This document shows, in pieces, positions 1 through 6,636 of a stretch of DNA of 13,336 nt (the stretch's first letter is position 1; every line of letters begins with the position of its first letter). This DNA is from Anaerosoma sp034007245. GTDB lineage: Bacteria > Actinomycetota > Coriobacteriia > Anaerosomatales > Anaerosomataceae. The notes beneath the pieces were generated by a model. The model saw only the letters and a list, made by a program, of their open reading frames with translations. It searched no databases and was not told where the DNA came from. Where the stretch lies: contig JAVERH010000054.1 of NCBI GenBank assembly GCA_034007245.1, positions 1-13,336 on the forward strand, given 5' to 3'. Position numbers and translations under genes: made by a program.

Positions 1-66
1 CTCGATCAGGGGCGTCTCAACGTCGCGGCTACTGCTCGTCGTAGATTCGTGGGAAGAGCGGCTCAC
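1..66 (-). CDS. Possible start of a downstream ORF, running off the left edge
   Basis: On the minus strand a frame stays open from a GTG at 66-64 to the window edge, 22 codons, overlapping the 3' end of metG by 38 bases. The peptide is Ser-rich at first and then reads DVETPLIE. In many bacteria metG is followed by tatD, whose product begins with a short leader before a metal-binding DTHxHL motif, so this could be its N-terminus, but that motif would lie outside the window. No convincing ribosome binding site precedes the GTG, and the real start may lie elsewhere. The assignment rests on context only and is weak. Confidence 0.2.
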   Translation of the reverse strand, partial: MSRSSHESTTSSSRDVETPLIE

Positions 67-1588
67 CCTTGGTCACACGCGTTCCCTCAGGCAGCCTGCC
101 CCACTCGGCAGCACCCAGGATGTCCGTCACGGCCGCGATATCCCCAAGCCCGAGCCGACTCCACACCTCAGCCGACGTGTTCGGCATCACTGCCTCGGTG
201 AAGAGCGCTGCGATGCGCACCGCCTCAAGCGCGTTGTAGACAACGGCCGCCAGGCGAGCGGTATCGCCCTCCCTGGCGAGCGTCCACGGAGCGCTGTTCT
301 CGATATAGCGGTTCGTATACTTGATGAGCTCCCAGGCGCTTTCGAGCGCACCCGAGTAGTCCAGCCGCGACATGTGGTCCTCGTACGTCTCGGGAAGCTT
401 CCCTGCGATGGCGCGCATCGTGGCGTCCTCGGTGGTCTCAGCTGCGAGATCGGGCACGGCGGGTGCCAGGCCGTCGAAGTACTTCTCAGTCATGTTGAAG
501 AGTCGTGAGCACAGATTGCCCCAGTCGTTGGCAAGGTCACCGTTATACCGCTGGACCATACCTTCCATCGAGATCGAACCATCGTGGCCGAACACCACGT
601 CGCGCAAGAAGTAGTAGCGATACGCGTCCACGCCGAAGCGCTCGACGAGCGAGGCAGGCGTCTGCGCGTTGCCCTTGGACTTACTCATCTTCTCGCCCTT
701 GGTGAGCAGGAAGCCGTGAGCGAAGACACTCCTGGGAGGCTCGATACCGGCGGCCATGAGCATCGCCGGCCAGATCACGCAGTGGAAGCGAATGATGTCC
801 TTGCCGACGAAGTGACAGTCGGCCGGCCAGTACCGCTCGAACCGTGCCGCGTCCGCCGGATCGTCGCTTCCATAGCCGAGAGCAGTGATGTAGTTCAGGA
901 GAGCATCGATCCACACGTACGTGACATGTCCCTCGGCGAACGGGATCGGTACGCCCCACGAGAACGTGGTGCGTGAGATGGAGAGGTCCCGGAGCCCACC
1001 TTGCACGAAGGAAACGACCTCGTTGCGCCGCGTATCGGGCTGCACGAACTGGGGATGTTCGGCGTAGAAGTCCAGCAGTGGCTGCTGGAACTCGGAAAGC
1101 TTGAAGAACCAGTTGTCCTCACGGATGAACTGCACTTCACGACCACACTCGGGACACATTCCCTCGACGAGCTGCTCCTCGGTCCAGTACGTTTCATCAG
1201 GGACGCAATACCAGCCCTCATAGTTGCCCTGATAGAGATAGCCATCGTCATGAAGCTTCTGCCAGAATGCCTGTACGCCGCGCTTGTGCCGCTCCTCGGT
1301 GGTGCGGATGAAGTCGTCGTAGGTGATGCCGAGCATCTCCCAGGCCTTGGTGAACGTAGGGGCGATCGAGTCGACCCACTCCTGTGGTGAGACGCCGTGT
1401 TCCTCGGCAGCCTGGGCGATCTTCTGACCATGCTCATCGAGCCCCGTGAGGAAGCGCACGTCATGACCGGTCATCCGCCGGTACCGCGCGAGCGCGTCAG
1501 CTGCGATCGTGGTGTAGGCCGTTCCGAGGTGCGGCTCGGCGTTCACATAGTAGATCGGTGTGGTGATGTAGAACGGTGGCTTGCTCAC
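29..1588 (-). CDS. metG: Methionyl-tRNA synthetase
   Basis: Cytoplasmic class I aminoacyl-tRNA synthetase that charges initiator and elongator tRNA-Met with methionine using ATP. At 519 residues it is the short form, lacking the C-terminal EMAP/Trbp111-like tRNA-binding domain. The HIGH-type signature is HLGT at residues 20-23 after the conserved PIYYVN stretch, and KMSKS is at 300-304. The connective-peptide zinc knuckle has C128, C145 and C148, but the second ligand position holds Asp (CVPD, D131) rather than Cys. The family's WGVPIP and YVWIDAL blocks are present. The start is GTG at 1588, preceded by GAGGT at a workable spacing (GAGGTAATCGCCG before GTG). It is divergent from the abrB-type gene, and anything co-transcribed downstream lies past the left edge. 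Product identity is secure. Confidence 0.97.
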   Translation of the reverse strand: MSKPPFYITTPIYYVNAEPHLGTAYTTIAADALARYRRMTGHDVRFLTGLDEHGQKIAQAAEEHGVSPQEWVDSIAPTFTKAWEMLGITYDDFIRTTEERHKRGVQAFWQKLHDDGYLYQGNYEGWYCVPDETYWTEEQLVEGMCPECGREVQFIREDNWFFKLSEFQQPLLDFYAEHPQFVQPDTRRNEVVSFVQGGLRDLSISRTTFSWGVPIPFAEGHVTYVWIDALLNYITALGYGSDDPADAARFERYWPADCHFVGKDIIRFHCVIWPAMLMAAGIEPPRSVFAHGFLLTKGEKMSKSKGNAQTPASLVERFGVDAYRYYFLRDVVFGHDGSISMEGMVQRYNGDLANDWGNLCSRLFNMTEKYFDGLAPAVPDLAAETTEDATMRAIAGKLPETYEDHMSRLDYSGALESAWELIKYTNRYIENSAPWTLAREGDTARLAAVVYNALEAVRIAALFTEAVMPNTSAEVWSRLGLGDIAAVTDILGAAEWGRLPEGTRVTKGEPLFPRIYDEQ

Positions 1589-1705
1589 CGGCGATTACCT
1601 CGTCTTCGATATGGGTATTTATGGAAGCAACTCCGGGTTTCCCCGGATGGTCCCACATCATACCGCACCGTACGACGCACGCTGTCGAGCGAAGGAGCAG
1701 AACAC
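1589..1705. promoter_or_regulatory. Divergent metG / abrB intergenic region with an inverted repeat
   Basis: This 117-bp gap must hold the promoters of both divergent genes. It contains a perfect 6-bp inverted repeat with a 4-nt loop, TCCGGG-tttc-CCCGGA, at 1632-1647, and an AT-richer patch at about 1608-1622. No convincing -35/-10 pair is visible for either direction. The repeat could be an operator or a leader hairpin; AbrB-type proteins often regulate their own promoters, so autoregulation is possible but only inferred. Confidence 0.35.
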
Positions 1706-1948
1706 ATGAGCGACACCGGGATCGTGCGCCGAGTAGATGACCTCGGGCGGATCGTCATTCCCATGGAGCTGCGACGTACACTGGGCATCCGCGAGCATGA
1801 CCGTCTCTCTATCTCGGTCGAAGGCGAGCGGGTCGTCCTTCAAAAACACATCGACTCGTGCGTCATCTGCGGCAGCCAGGACGAGGTGCGCCTGGTCCAG
1901 ACTCGTCCCATCTGCGCAGCGTGCATCGCCGAGATCAAAACGCTCTGA
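1706..1948 (+). CDS. AbrB/SpoVT-type transcriptional regulator with CxxC/CxxC tail
   Basis: An 80-residue protein. Residues 4-30 (TGIVRRVDDLGRIVIPMELRRTLGI) match the swapped-hairpin AbrB DNA-binding fold shared by AbrB, Abh and SpoVT, which bind DNA as dimers or tetramers and act as transition-state regulators. The C-terminal part differs from B. subtilis AbrB: it carries C52-x2-C55 and C70-x2-C73, a probable zinc ribbon of the kind seen in many anaerobic Gram-positive AbrB homologues. The frame is open well upstream, but the ATG at 1706 is chosen because GAAGGAG (1691-1697) sits 8 bases before it and the AbrB domain begins immediately after. It converges on rsmI with only 19 bases between the stop codons. 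Target genes cannot be told from sequence. Confidence 0.9.
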   Translation: MSDTGIVRRVDDLGRIVIPMELRRTLGIREHDRLSISVEGERVVLQKHIDSCVICGSQDEVRLVQTRPICAACIAEIKTL

Positions 1949-1963
1949 CACAGAAGCCATCCT

Positions 1964-1993
1964 ACGTCTACCCGAGCGAGATACGGTAGACGT
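1964..1993. terminator. Candidate bidirectional hairpin between abrB-type gene and rsmI
   Basis: A perfect 9-bp stem, ACGTCTACC (1964-1972) against GGTAGACGT (1985-1993), encloses a 12-nt loop. It lies at the convergent junction: 15 bases past the abrB-type stop on the plus strand, and overlapping the last codons and stop of rsmI on the minus strand. The run of T after it on the plus side is only three bases, so intrinsic termination would be weak. Confidence 0.45.
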
Positions 1994-2801
1994 CGTTTCG
2001 CGGAACACTCATCTCGGCAGCCACCTCGCGAACCGCATCCCTGCGGCTGGCGCCGGCAGCCTCTGCGGCGATCAGCCGCTCGCGGACGGCCTCTTCATCG
2101 AGCACCAACTGAACCGGCCCCTCCGGCGGACCGACGAGCAGAACGACCTCACCGCGAAGCTCTCGCCCCGCGATGCGCCCGGCAAGCTCGCTCACCTCAC
2201 CGCGCACGACTTCCTCGTGGAGCTTCGTGAGCTCTCGTGCCATCGCCGCTCTGCGGCCGGGAAACACTTCGGCCAGCGAAGCAAGCGTCGCTGCCGTACG
2301 ACCCGGAGACTCGTAGAAGACGAGTGTCGCATCCAGCTCCGACAGCGCACGCAACGAACGTGATCGCTCCCCTGCCTTGCGCGGAAGGAACCCGCCGAAG
2401 TAGAACGCATGCGTCGGCAGTCCGCTTGCCACGAGCGCGGTCAGGATACCCGATGCTCCGGGCAGGACATCGACGGGAAGCCCGGCCTCGAGGCACGCAT
2501 CCACCAGTTGCTCGCCGGGGTCCGAGACTCCCGGTGTCCCGGCGTCCGAGACAAGCGCGATGCGCTCGCCTCGCTCGATACGATCGACGAGTATGGACGT
2601 CCTGACTGCACGATTGTGCTCATGGTATGGCTCGAGTGGCGTACGGATCTCATATCGCGCGAGCAACTTGCGTGTGACACGCGTGTCCTCGGCAGCGATC
2701 ACGTCGACTGTCCTCAGTGCATCGAGCACACGGAACGTCACGTCGCCCAGATTGCCGATGGGCGTGGCACAGACGATAAGGACGCCGGGTCTGTTAGACA
2801 T
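1968..2801 (-). CDS. rsmI: 16S rRNA (cytidine(1402)-2'-O)-methyltransferase
   Basis: SAM-dependent 2'-O-methylation of C1402 in the 16S rRNA decoding centre, in the cytoplasm. The 277-residue protein has the tetrapyrrole-methylase fold signatures of the RsmI/YraL family: ATPIGNLGD at residues 12-20, AAEDTR at 36-41, SDAGTPGVSDPG at 85-96, PGASG at 114-118 and FYESPGR at 162-168. A short helical C-terminal domain with a helix-turn-helix look (about 230-277) follows, as usual for the family. The ATG at 2801 overlaps the stop of the upstream membrane-protein gene by 8 bases and has no strong Shine-Dalgarno sequence of its own, so translational coupling is likely. It is the last gene of a five-gene minus-strand cluster. 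Confidence 0.96.
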   Translation of the reverse strand: MSNRPGVLIVCATPIGNLGDVTFRVLDALRTVDVIAAEDTRVTRKLLARYEIRTPLEPYHEHNRAVRTSILVDRIERGERIALVSDAGTPGVSDPGEQLVDACLEAGLPVDVLPGASGILTALVASGLPTHAFYFGGFLPRKAGERSRSLRALSELDATLVFYESPGRTAATLASLAEVFPGRRAAMARELTKLHEEVVRGEVSELAGRIAGRELRGEVVLLVGPPEGPVQLVLDEEAVRERLIAAEAAGASRRDAVREVAAEMSVPRNDVYRISLG

Positions 2802-3810
2802 CGGATCCGGGCGGGAGCGGCGGAGGTGGCACCATCGTCGTAGACATCGGGGGCGCCGGCGGAGCGGACACAGCGACCCGACCCAAGGGCGTTACGGGCG
2901 ACACAGCTGCCTGCGGGAGCGGCTGCTCCATACCGGTCAGGTGGCGGAACATGAGCGTCCAGGCAGCGTTGCTGAAAGTCGCATAGATGGCATTCGGTAA
3001 CATCATCACGAGCACTATCAGCAGACCGAACGCTCCGGCGATGATGTACTGCTCGGCAAAGAGAGCGATGCCCGCAGGAACGAGTGCCACCAGAACGATG
3101 ACAAAAGCCACGAACGCGTAGGCCATACCTGGGAGCAGCATGACAAGCCAGAAGACCATCAGACCCTTCTTGCCCCACAGGTCGCCCCATGCGCGCTTGA
3201 TCGCCTGGCCGAACGTGACGTCGAGAAGCACGCCGTAACGGATAGCAACGGGCAAAAGGATGCCGATCATCACCGAGGCGACGACGATCACCACGAGAAG
3301 CAGCGGGAAGAAGAAGCACATCCCTACGCCGATGCCTTCGACCATGTCGCTCTCCGTGGCGACCGAGACACCCAAGACGGCGAACATGGCAGCCATCAGC
3401 AGCCCAGCGACGAACACCGGGAGCCCGAGAACGAACTGCACCATGAACGTGCGACCCCATTTGGCGAAACCTGCGGACCATGATTCTCTGAGAGAAGGTG
3501 TCCGACCTGCGGCGGCCTCATTGGTCCCATGGGCGACACCTCCCTGAGCTGCGACCGTGAGTATCCACAGCGCGACCGAGATGATCGTCAGACCCCCGAT
3601 CACGACAGCGATGAGAGCGACGTTGTCGACAGCCCATGAGGCGAACCGACTCCATTCGGAAGAGATGCCCTCGCTGCTATCGGAGAAGTTGCTGCTCGAA
3701 TAGTTTCCCGATGATCCACTCATCGCGCCAGCGAAGAGACCGAGTACCCACAGAGCTTTGTAACGCCAGGTGATGTTCCACGCGCGCTTCAGCAAGTCGA
3801 AGTAGTCCAC
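2794..3810 (-). CDS. Multi-pass membrane protein of unknown function
   Basis: A 338-residue integral membrane protein. The N-terminus has an amphipathic stretch DYFDLLKRAWNITWRYK followed by a hydrophobic WVLGLFAG segment (about 19-30). Further hydrophobic helices are at about 62-87, 124-149, 163-190, 218-250 and 255-285. A Ser/Asn/Gly-rich loop (31-55) follows the first helix, and the C-terminal tail (about 295-338) is rich in Pro and Ala. The architecture resembles the uncharacterised families related to the glycerophosphodiester phosphodiesterase membrane domain, but I cannot name a function. The frame is open upstream to 3894, but GTG at 3810 is chosen: GGAG lies 6 bases before it, and the longer version would overlap the DUF362 gene and add basic, non-conserved sequence. 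It is 28 bases downstream of the DUF362 gene and overlaps rsmI by 8 bases. Confidence 0.85.
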   Translation of the reverse strand: MDYFDLLKRAWNITWRYKALWVLGLFAGAMSGSSGNYSSSNFSDSSEGISSEWSRFASWAVDNVALIAVVIGGLTIISVALWILTVAAQGGVAHGTNEAAAGRTPSLRESWSAGFAKWGRTFMVQFVLGLPVFVAGLLMAAMFAVLGVSVATESDMVEGIGVGMCFFFPLLLVVIVVASVMIGILLPVAIRYGVLLDVTFGQAIKRAWGDLWGKKGLMVFWLVMLLPGMAYAFVAFVIVLVALVPAGIALFAEQYIIAGAFGLLIVLVMMLPNAIYATFSNAAWTLMFRHLTGMEQPLPQAAVSPVTPLGRVAVSAPPAPPMSTTMVPPPPLPPGSDV

Positions 3811-3838
3811 TTGAAACTCCTTTATATGGAGCGCCCTG

Positions 3839-4963
3839 TCAGTCCACCTGCACGAGCTCGTAACGGGCCGTACCCAGACCCATCTCCTCCGCATACGTTA
3901 TCGCATGTGTGCCATCAACGCCTGTGATAGCCACGAATTTATCGTCGCCGGAGACCAGTCCCTCTCCGAGCGACCCGGCGAGCCCTGATGCCCGAGTGAC
4001 GAGGTCGGACGCCGCCTGCTCGATCGCAACGATGTCGGTGGATGCGAGAACACCGATGTCCGGAACGACCGGCGCATCAGAGAACGAGAAACAGTCGCAT
4101 TCGGGCGTCACGGTCGTCACGAATGAGAGGTAGATGACTTTGCCATCCTTCCCATCGAGTGCCCCCGCGACGTGCTCGACGATCTTCTCCTGGATGCTCG
4201 TGGCGTCGGTCTTCCACTGTGTGGCGATGGCGCCGGACGGGCATGCAGCGACGCACTCGCCGCAGCCGTAGCAGATCTCGTAGTCGACGACCGCATGATG
4301 TTCGTCATTGAGAGTGATAGCGTTGACCGGGCACCACTTCACGCACCGTCCACACGCCGTGCATGCCTCCGGCGTGACCTCTGGCCGAAAATCGGAGTGC
4401 ATACGCTGCTTGGCGCTCCGAGACCCAAGACCCATGCCCACATTCTTGAACGCTCCGCCAAAACCGGTCGCTTTATGACCCTTGAAGTGCGTCACCACGA
4501 CCATGACGTCAGCGTGCACCACAGCAGAGCCGATGCGGACCGAGTCGAAGTGCTTCCCCTTCACGGGCACCTCTACCGCATCGCGCCCGTCGAGCCCGTC
4601 TGCGATGATGAGCGGCGCATCGACCGTGGCGAACGAGAAGCCGTTGTGGATCGCGCACGCAAGGTGCTCCACGGCGTTCGAGCGCTCGCCCCGGTACAGG
4701 GTGTTCGCATCGGTCAGGAACGGCTTGCCACCCGCATCGCGAACACGTCGCACCACCTCGCGGAGGTAGACCGGGCTGACGAATCCAGTGTTGCCCTGCT
4801 CTCCGAAGTGCAGTTTGATGGCCACGAGATCGCCCTCGGCGACCACATCACCCAGCCCCGCTCGCAAGAGCAGACCACCCACCCGCGTCACCATGCTGCG
4901 CTTCAACGGCGAACGCACGGGTGCGAAGTAGACCGTGGCTGTATCGGCTGCGACTGCACTCAC
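3839..4963 (-). CDS. DUF362 domain protein with two 4Fe-4S ferredoxin motifs
   Basis: A 374-residue protein. Residues about 10-190 form the DUF362 domain, with the characteristic KLHFGEQGN and THFKGHKATGFGGAFKN blocks. Two bacterial ferredoxin motifs follow: C201-x2-C204-x2-C207-x3-C211-P and C231-x2-C234-x2-C237-x3-C241-P, predicted to bind two [4Fe-4S] clusters. A later CDC pair (C289, C291) resembles the ECDCF block found in this family. It has no signal peptide or membrane segment, so it should be cytoplasmic. The family is common in anaerobes; its reaction is unknown and only an electron-transfer role can be inferred. Start GTG at 4963 is supported by GGGAGGGG upstream, and its GTGA overlaps the stop of the ROK gene, indicating coupling. 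Confidence 0.93.
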   Translation of the reverse strand: MSAVAADTATVYFAPVRSPLKRSMVTRVGGLLLRAGLGDVVAEGDLVAIKLHFGEQGNTGFVSPVYLREVVRRVRDAGGKPFLTDANTLYRGERSNAVEHLACAIHNGFSFATVDAPLIIADGLDGRDAVEVPVKGKHFDSVRIGSAVVHADVMVVVTHFKGHKATGFGGAFKNVGMGLGSRSAKQRMHSDFRPEVTPEACTACGRCVKWCPVNAITLNDEHHAVVDYEICYGCGECVAACPSGAIATQWKTDATSIQEKIVEHVAGALDGKDGKVIYLSFVTTVTPECDCFSFSDAPVVPDIGVLASTDIVAIEQAASDLVTRASGLAGSLGEGLVSGDDKFVAITGVDGTHAITYAEEMGLGTARYELVQVD

Positions 4964-5937
4964 CGATGGATCCCCTCCCGCGAATCGTGCTCATCGAACG
5001 CGAGCGCTGCTGCGCCGAGCACACCGGCATCGTTGCCGAGTTCGGCCTGCACCACACGCACGTCACGCCGACCGGCGAGTGCCTCACCGTCGATGACATC
5101 ACCAGCACGTTCGACAAGAAGCGCGGCTGACTCACCGACACCGCCACCGATGATGACCAGCTTGGGGTTGAGCAGGTTCACGATGCCGACGAGCGCCCGA
5201 CCAAGGACCTCACCGGCCTCGAGCAGAATGGCCCGTGCGTCCTCATCGCCTTTGGTAGCGGCAGCGATGACGTGCTCGGCTGTCACCTGCTCCGCATCTC
5301 CGCCTGCCTCCTCGCGCAGCGCGAAGGCCTTGAACGTCTTGGCGACCTCGCGACCACGGGCAGCGATCGCCGGACGGCCCACGAACGACTCGATATGTCC
5401 TCGACCGCCACAAGGGCACGGCGGTCCGTCGAGCTGCACGACCATATGGCCGATCTCGCCACCGAGCCCACGCGCACCCCGATAGCAGCCACCATCAAGG
5501 AAGAGCGCACCACCGACACCGGTGCCCAGCGTGATCATCACGAAGTCACGGACACCCTTACCCGCGCCGAACCGACTCTCGCCGATTCCCGCACAGTTGC
5601 TGTCGTTATCGATCGTGACCGAGTGACGCACGCGCGACATGATAAGTGAGCGCATGTCGACCCCGGCAAGCGGGAGGTTCGTGCAGAACTCTACCGACTG
5701 CTTGAGAAAGTCGATCTGCGCCGGAAGCCCCACGCCGATGCCGGCAACCTCCGCGTAGTGCACGCCGGAGGCGACGTCTTCGATCAACTCGATGATCGCA
5801 TCTACGATCGCGAAGGGACCCGCATCCCTGGGCGTCAGAGCGCGAACCTCTTTCAGCATCCTGCCCTTGCGGTCGACCAGGCCCGCCGCCACTCTCGTGC
5901 CACCGACATCGACGCCGATGGCGTAAGACGTCCGCAT
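4960..5937 (-). CDS. ROK-family sugar kinase (glucokinase-like)
   Basis: A 325-residue ROK kinase, predicted to phosphorylate glucose or a related hexose with ATP in the cytoplasm. Phosphate-1 motif VDVGGTRVAAG is near the N-terminus; the catalytic Asp is D112 in the DND stretch; TLGTGVGGA follows; GGEIGHM supplies H164. The ROK zinc motif normally reads CxCGxxGCxE; here it is CPCGGRGHIE, with C174 and C176 kept and the third Cys replaced by H181. The C-terminal half has NPKLVIIGGGVG and NDAGVLGAA. Two ATGs are close together. GGAGG is 3 bases from the ATG at 5943 but 9 bases from the ATG at 5937, so 5937 is preferred; the longer form adds only Met-Arg. It overlaps the DUF362 gene by GTGA. 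Glucose as substrate is inferred; N-acetylmannosamine or fructose are alternatives. Confidence 0.92.
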   Translation of the reverse strand: MRTSYAIGVDVGGTRVAAGLVDRKGRMLKEVRALTPRDAGPFAIVDAIIELIEDVASGVHYAEVAGIGVGLPAQIDFLKQSVEFCTNLPLAGVDMRSLIMSRVRHSVTIDNDSNCAGIGESRFGAGKGVRDFVMITLGTGVGGALFLDGGCYRGARGLGGEIGHMVVQLDGPPCPCGGRGHIESFVGRPAIAARGREVAKTFKAFALREEAGGDAEQVTAEHVIAAATKGDEDARAILLEAGEVLGRALVGIVNLLNPKLVIIGGGVGESAALLVERAGDVIDGEALAGRRDVRVVQAELGNDAGVLGAAALAFDEHDSREGIHR

Positions 5938-5946
5938 GCGCATCTA

Positions 5947-5951
5947 CCTCC
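5947..5951 (-). promoter_or_regulatory. Ribosome binding site that decides the ROK kinase start
   Basis: GGAGG on the minus strand. Spacing to the ATG at 5943 is 3 bases, and to the in-frame ATG at 5937 it is 9 bases. The latter falls in the usual range, so the second Met is the likelier start. Confidence 0.6.
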
Positions 5952-6011
5952 CATGGTGTTGCGACGATTCCGGCTGCCAGCCGATGATACCAGCCGAGAC
6001 CGACACAGCCC

Positions 6012-6506
6012 CTAGTAGTCCCAGACGATACCCCGGCTCTTTATCAACCCGAGATCGCGCATAGCTTCGAACATCCGGGACTCGGGGACCCCGAATAGAC
6101 CAGCCAGATAGCGATAGTCGTTGAACCACTTCTGCGCCTGGTCGCGAACAAGGTAACCGGGCGTCATGAACTCAGCAGAGAGCATATCGGCGACACGGTG
6201 CTGGCCCTCACAGTCTCGCGGGTACGTCGCACCGGGGTCGTCCAGTACCACGAGTATGTGCCCAAGCACATGACCGAGCCCCGTCTCTTTGACAAGCATA
6301 GGACGCGAGGCGTTGAGCAGGATCGCAGGCAGACCGTCTTCATAGATGAGGGCCGCTGTGAACCACAGTGGGAGTGGGATCGAGCGGATAGGTATGCCAA
6401 GATGTTCTGCAACCGCCTCTAGCGAAACAGGAGGCTCATCGACACCGGCAGCCCGAAGCTCGTCCTCAACAAGCTGGCGATAGTATGCGTCACTACGAAG
6501 TGTCAC
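6012..6506 (-). CDS. ImmA/IrrE-family (DUF955) protein with degenerate metallopeptidase motif
   Basis: A 164-residue protein that aligns by motif order with the ImmA/IrrE domain: an N-terminal helical part with VSLEAVAEHLGI (27-38), a beta segment AAILYEDGLPAILLNAS-like region (50-67), then the zinc-site helix, then a second helix ending MTP (114-116), and a winged-helix-like C-terminus LAGLFGVPESRMFEAMRDLGL (134-154). Family members are zinc peptidases that cleave repressors (ImmA, IrrE). Here the HExxH site reads H79-V-L-G-H83, with the catalytic Glu replaced by Val, and the usual ExEAxxFA helix reads HRVADMLS, without the expected Glu ligand. Both His remain. Peptidase activity is therefore doubtful. 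No HTH domain is fused and no partner repressor is adjacent. Start GTG at 6506 follows AAGGAG. It appears to be the first gene of the minus-strand cluster, 68 bases before the ROK gene region. Confidence 0.8.
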   Translation of the reverse strand: MTLRSDAYYRQLVEDELRAAGVDEPPVSLEAVAEHLGIPIRSIPLPLWFTAALIYEDGLPAILLNASRPMLVKETGLGHVLGHILVVLDDPGATYPRDCEGQHRVADMLSAEFMTPGYLVRDQAQKWFNDYRYLAGLFGVPESRMFEAMRDLGLIKSRGIVWDY

Positions 6507-6636
6507 GAATCTCCTTCAAAGAACCCCATTAGGGAATACCATATAGGTGATCGTGTGGATGTACGGGCGTACGCGACACCATACTTCGCCTTCTGACGAT
6601 ATACCCACACGCCACGTGAGCGCGAGAGGAGGAGTC
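6507..6636. promoter_or_regulatory. Divergent intergenic region between the ImmA-like and HEAT-repeat genes
   Basis: 130 bp that must carry promoters for both the five-gene minus-strand cluster and the plus-strand HEAT/HD-GYP pair. It includes an AT-rich patch on the ImmA side (about 6525-6548, with CCCATTAGGG and CATATA) and GATATA near 6596 on the HEAT side, each a weak -10 candidate without a clear -35. A small GTAC-gggc-GTAC dyad is at 6561-6572. I would not name a specific operator. Confidence 0.35.

Noticed and set aside
1397..1705. Longer N-terminus for the AbrB-type protein
   Set aside because: The upstream frame runs antisense through metG; the AbrB domain begins right after the ATG at 1706, which has a well-placed GAAGGAG.
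2738..3481. A 247-codon minus-strand open frame in the membrane-protein region
   Set aside because: It is an alternative frame of the membrane-protein gene, Arg/His/Cys-rich and without hydrophobic helices, while the chosen frame has clear transmembrane segments.
4172..5485. A 437-codon plus-strand open frame
   Set aside because: It lies antisense to the DUF362 and ROK genes, which have clear motifs; its translation is Ser/Arg/Pro/Ala-rich and low in recognisable structure. It is a shadow frame of GC-rich coding DNA.
5971..5997. Dyad CGGCTG-C-CAGCCG and a repeated CCAGCCGA between the ImmA-like and ROK genes
   Set aside because: The arms are too close for a stable hairpin and the repeat is only 8 bases; no support for a terminator or operator.
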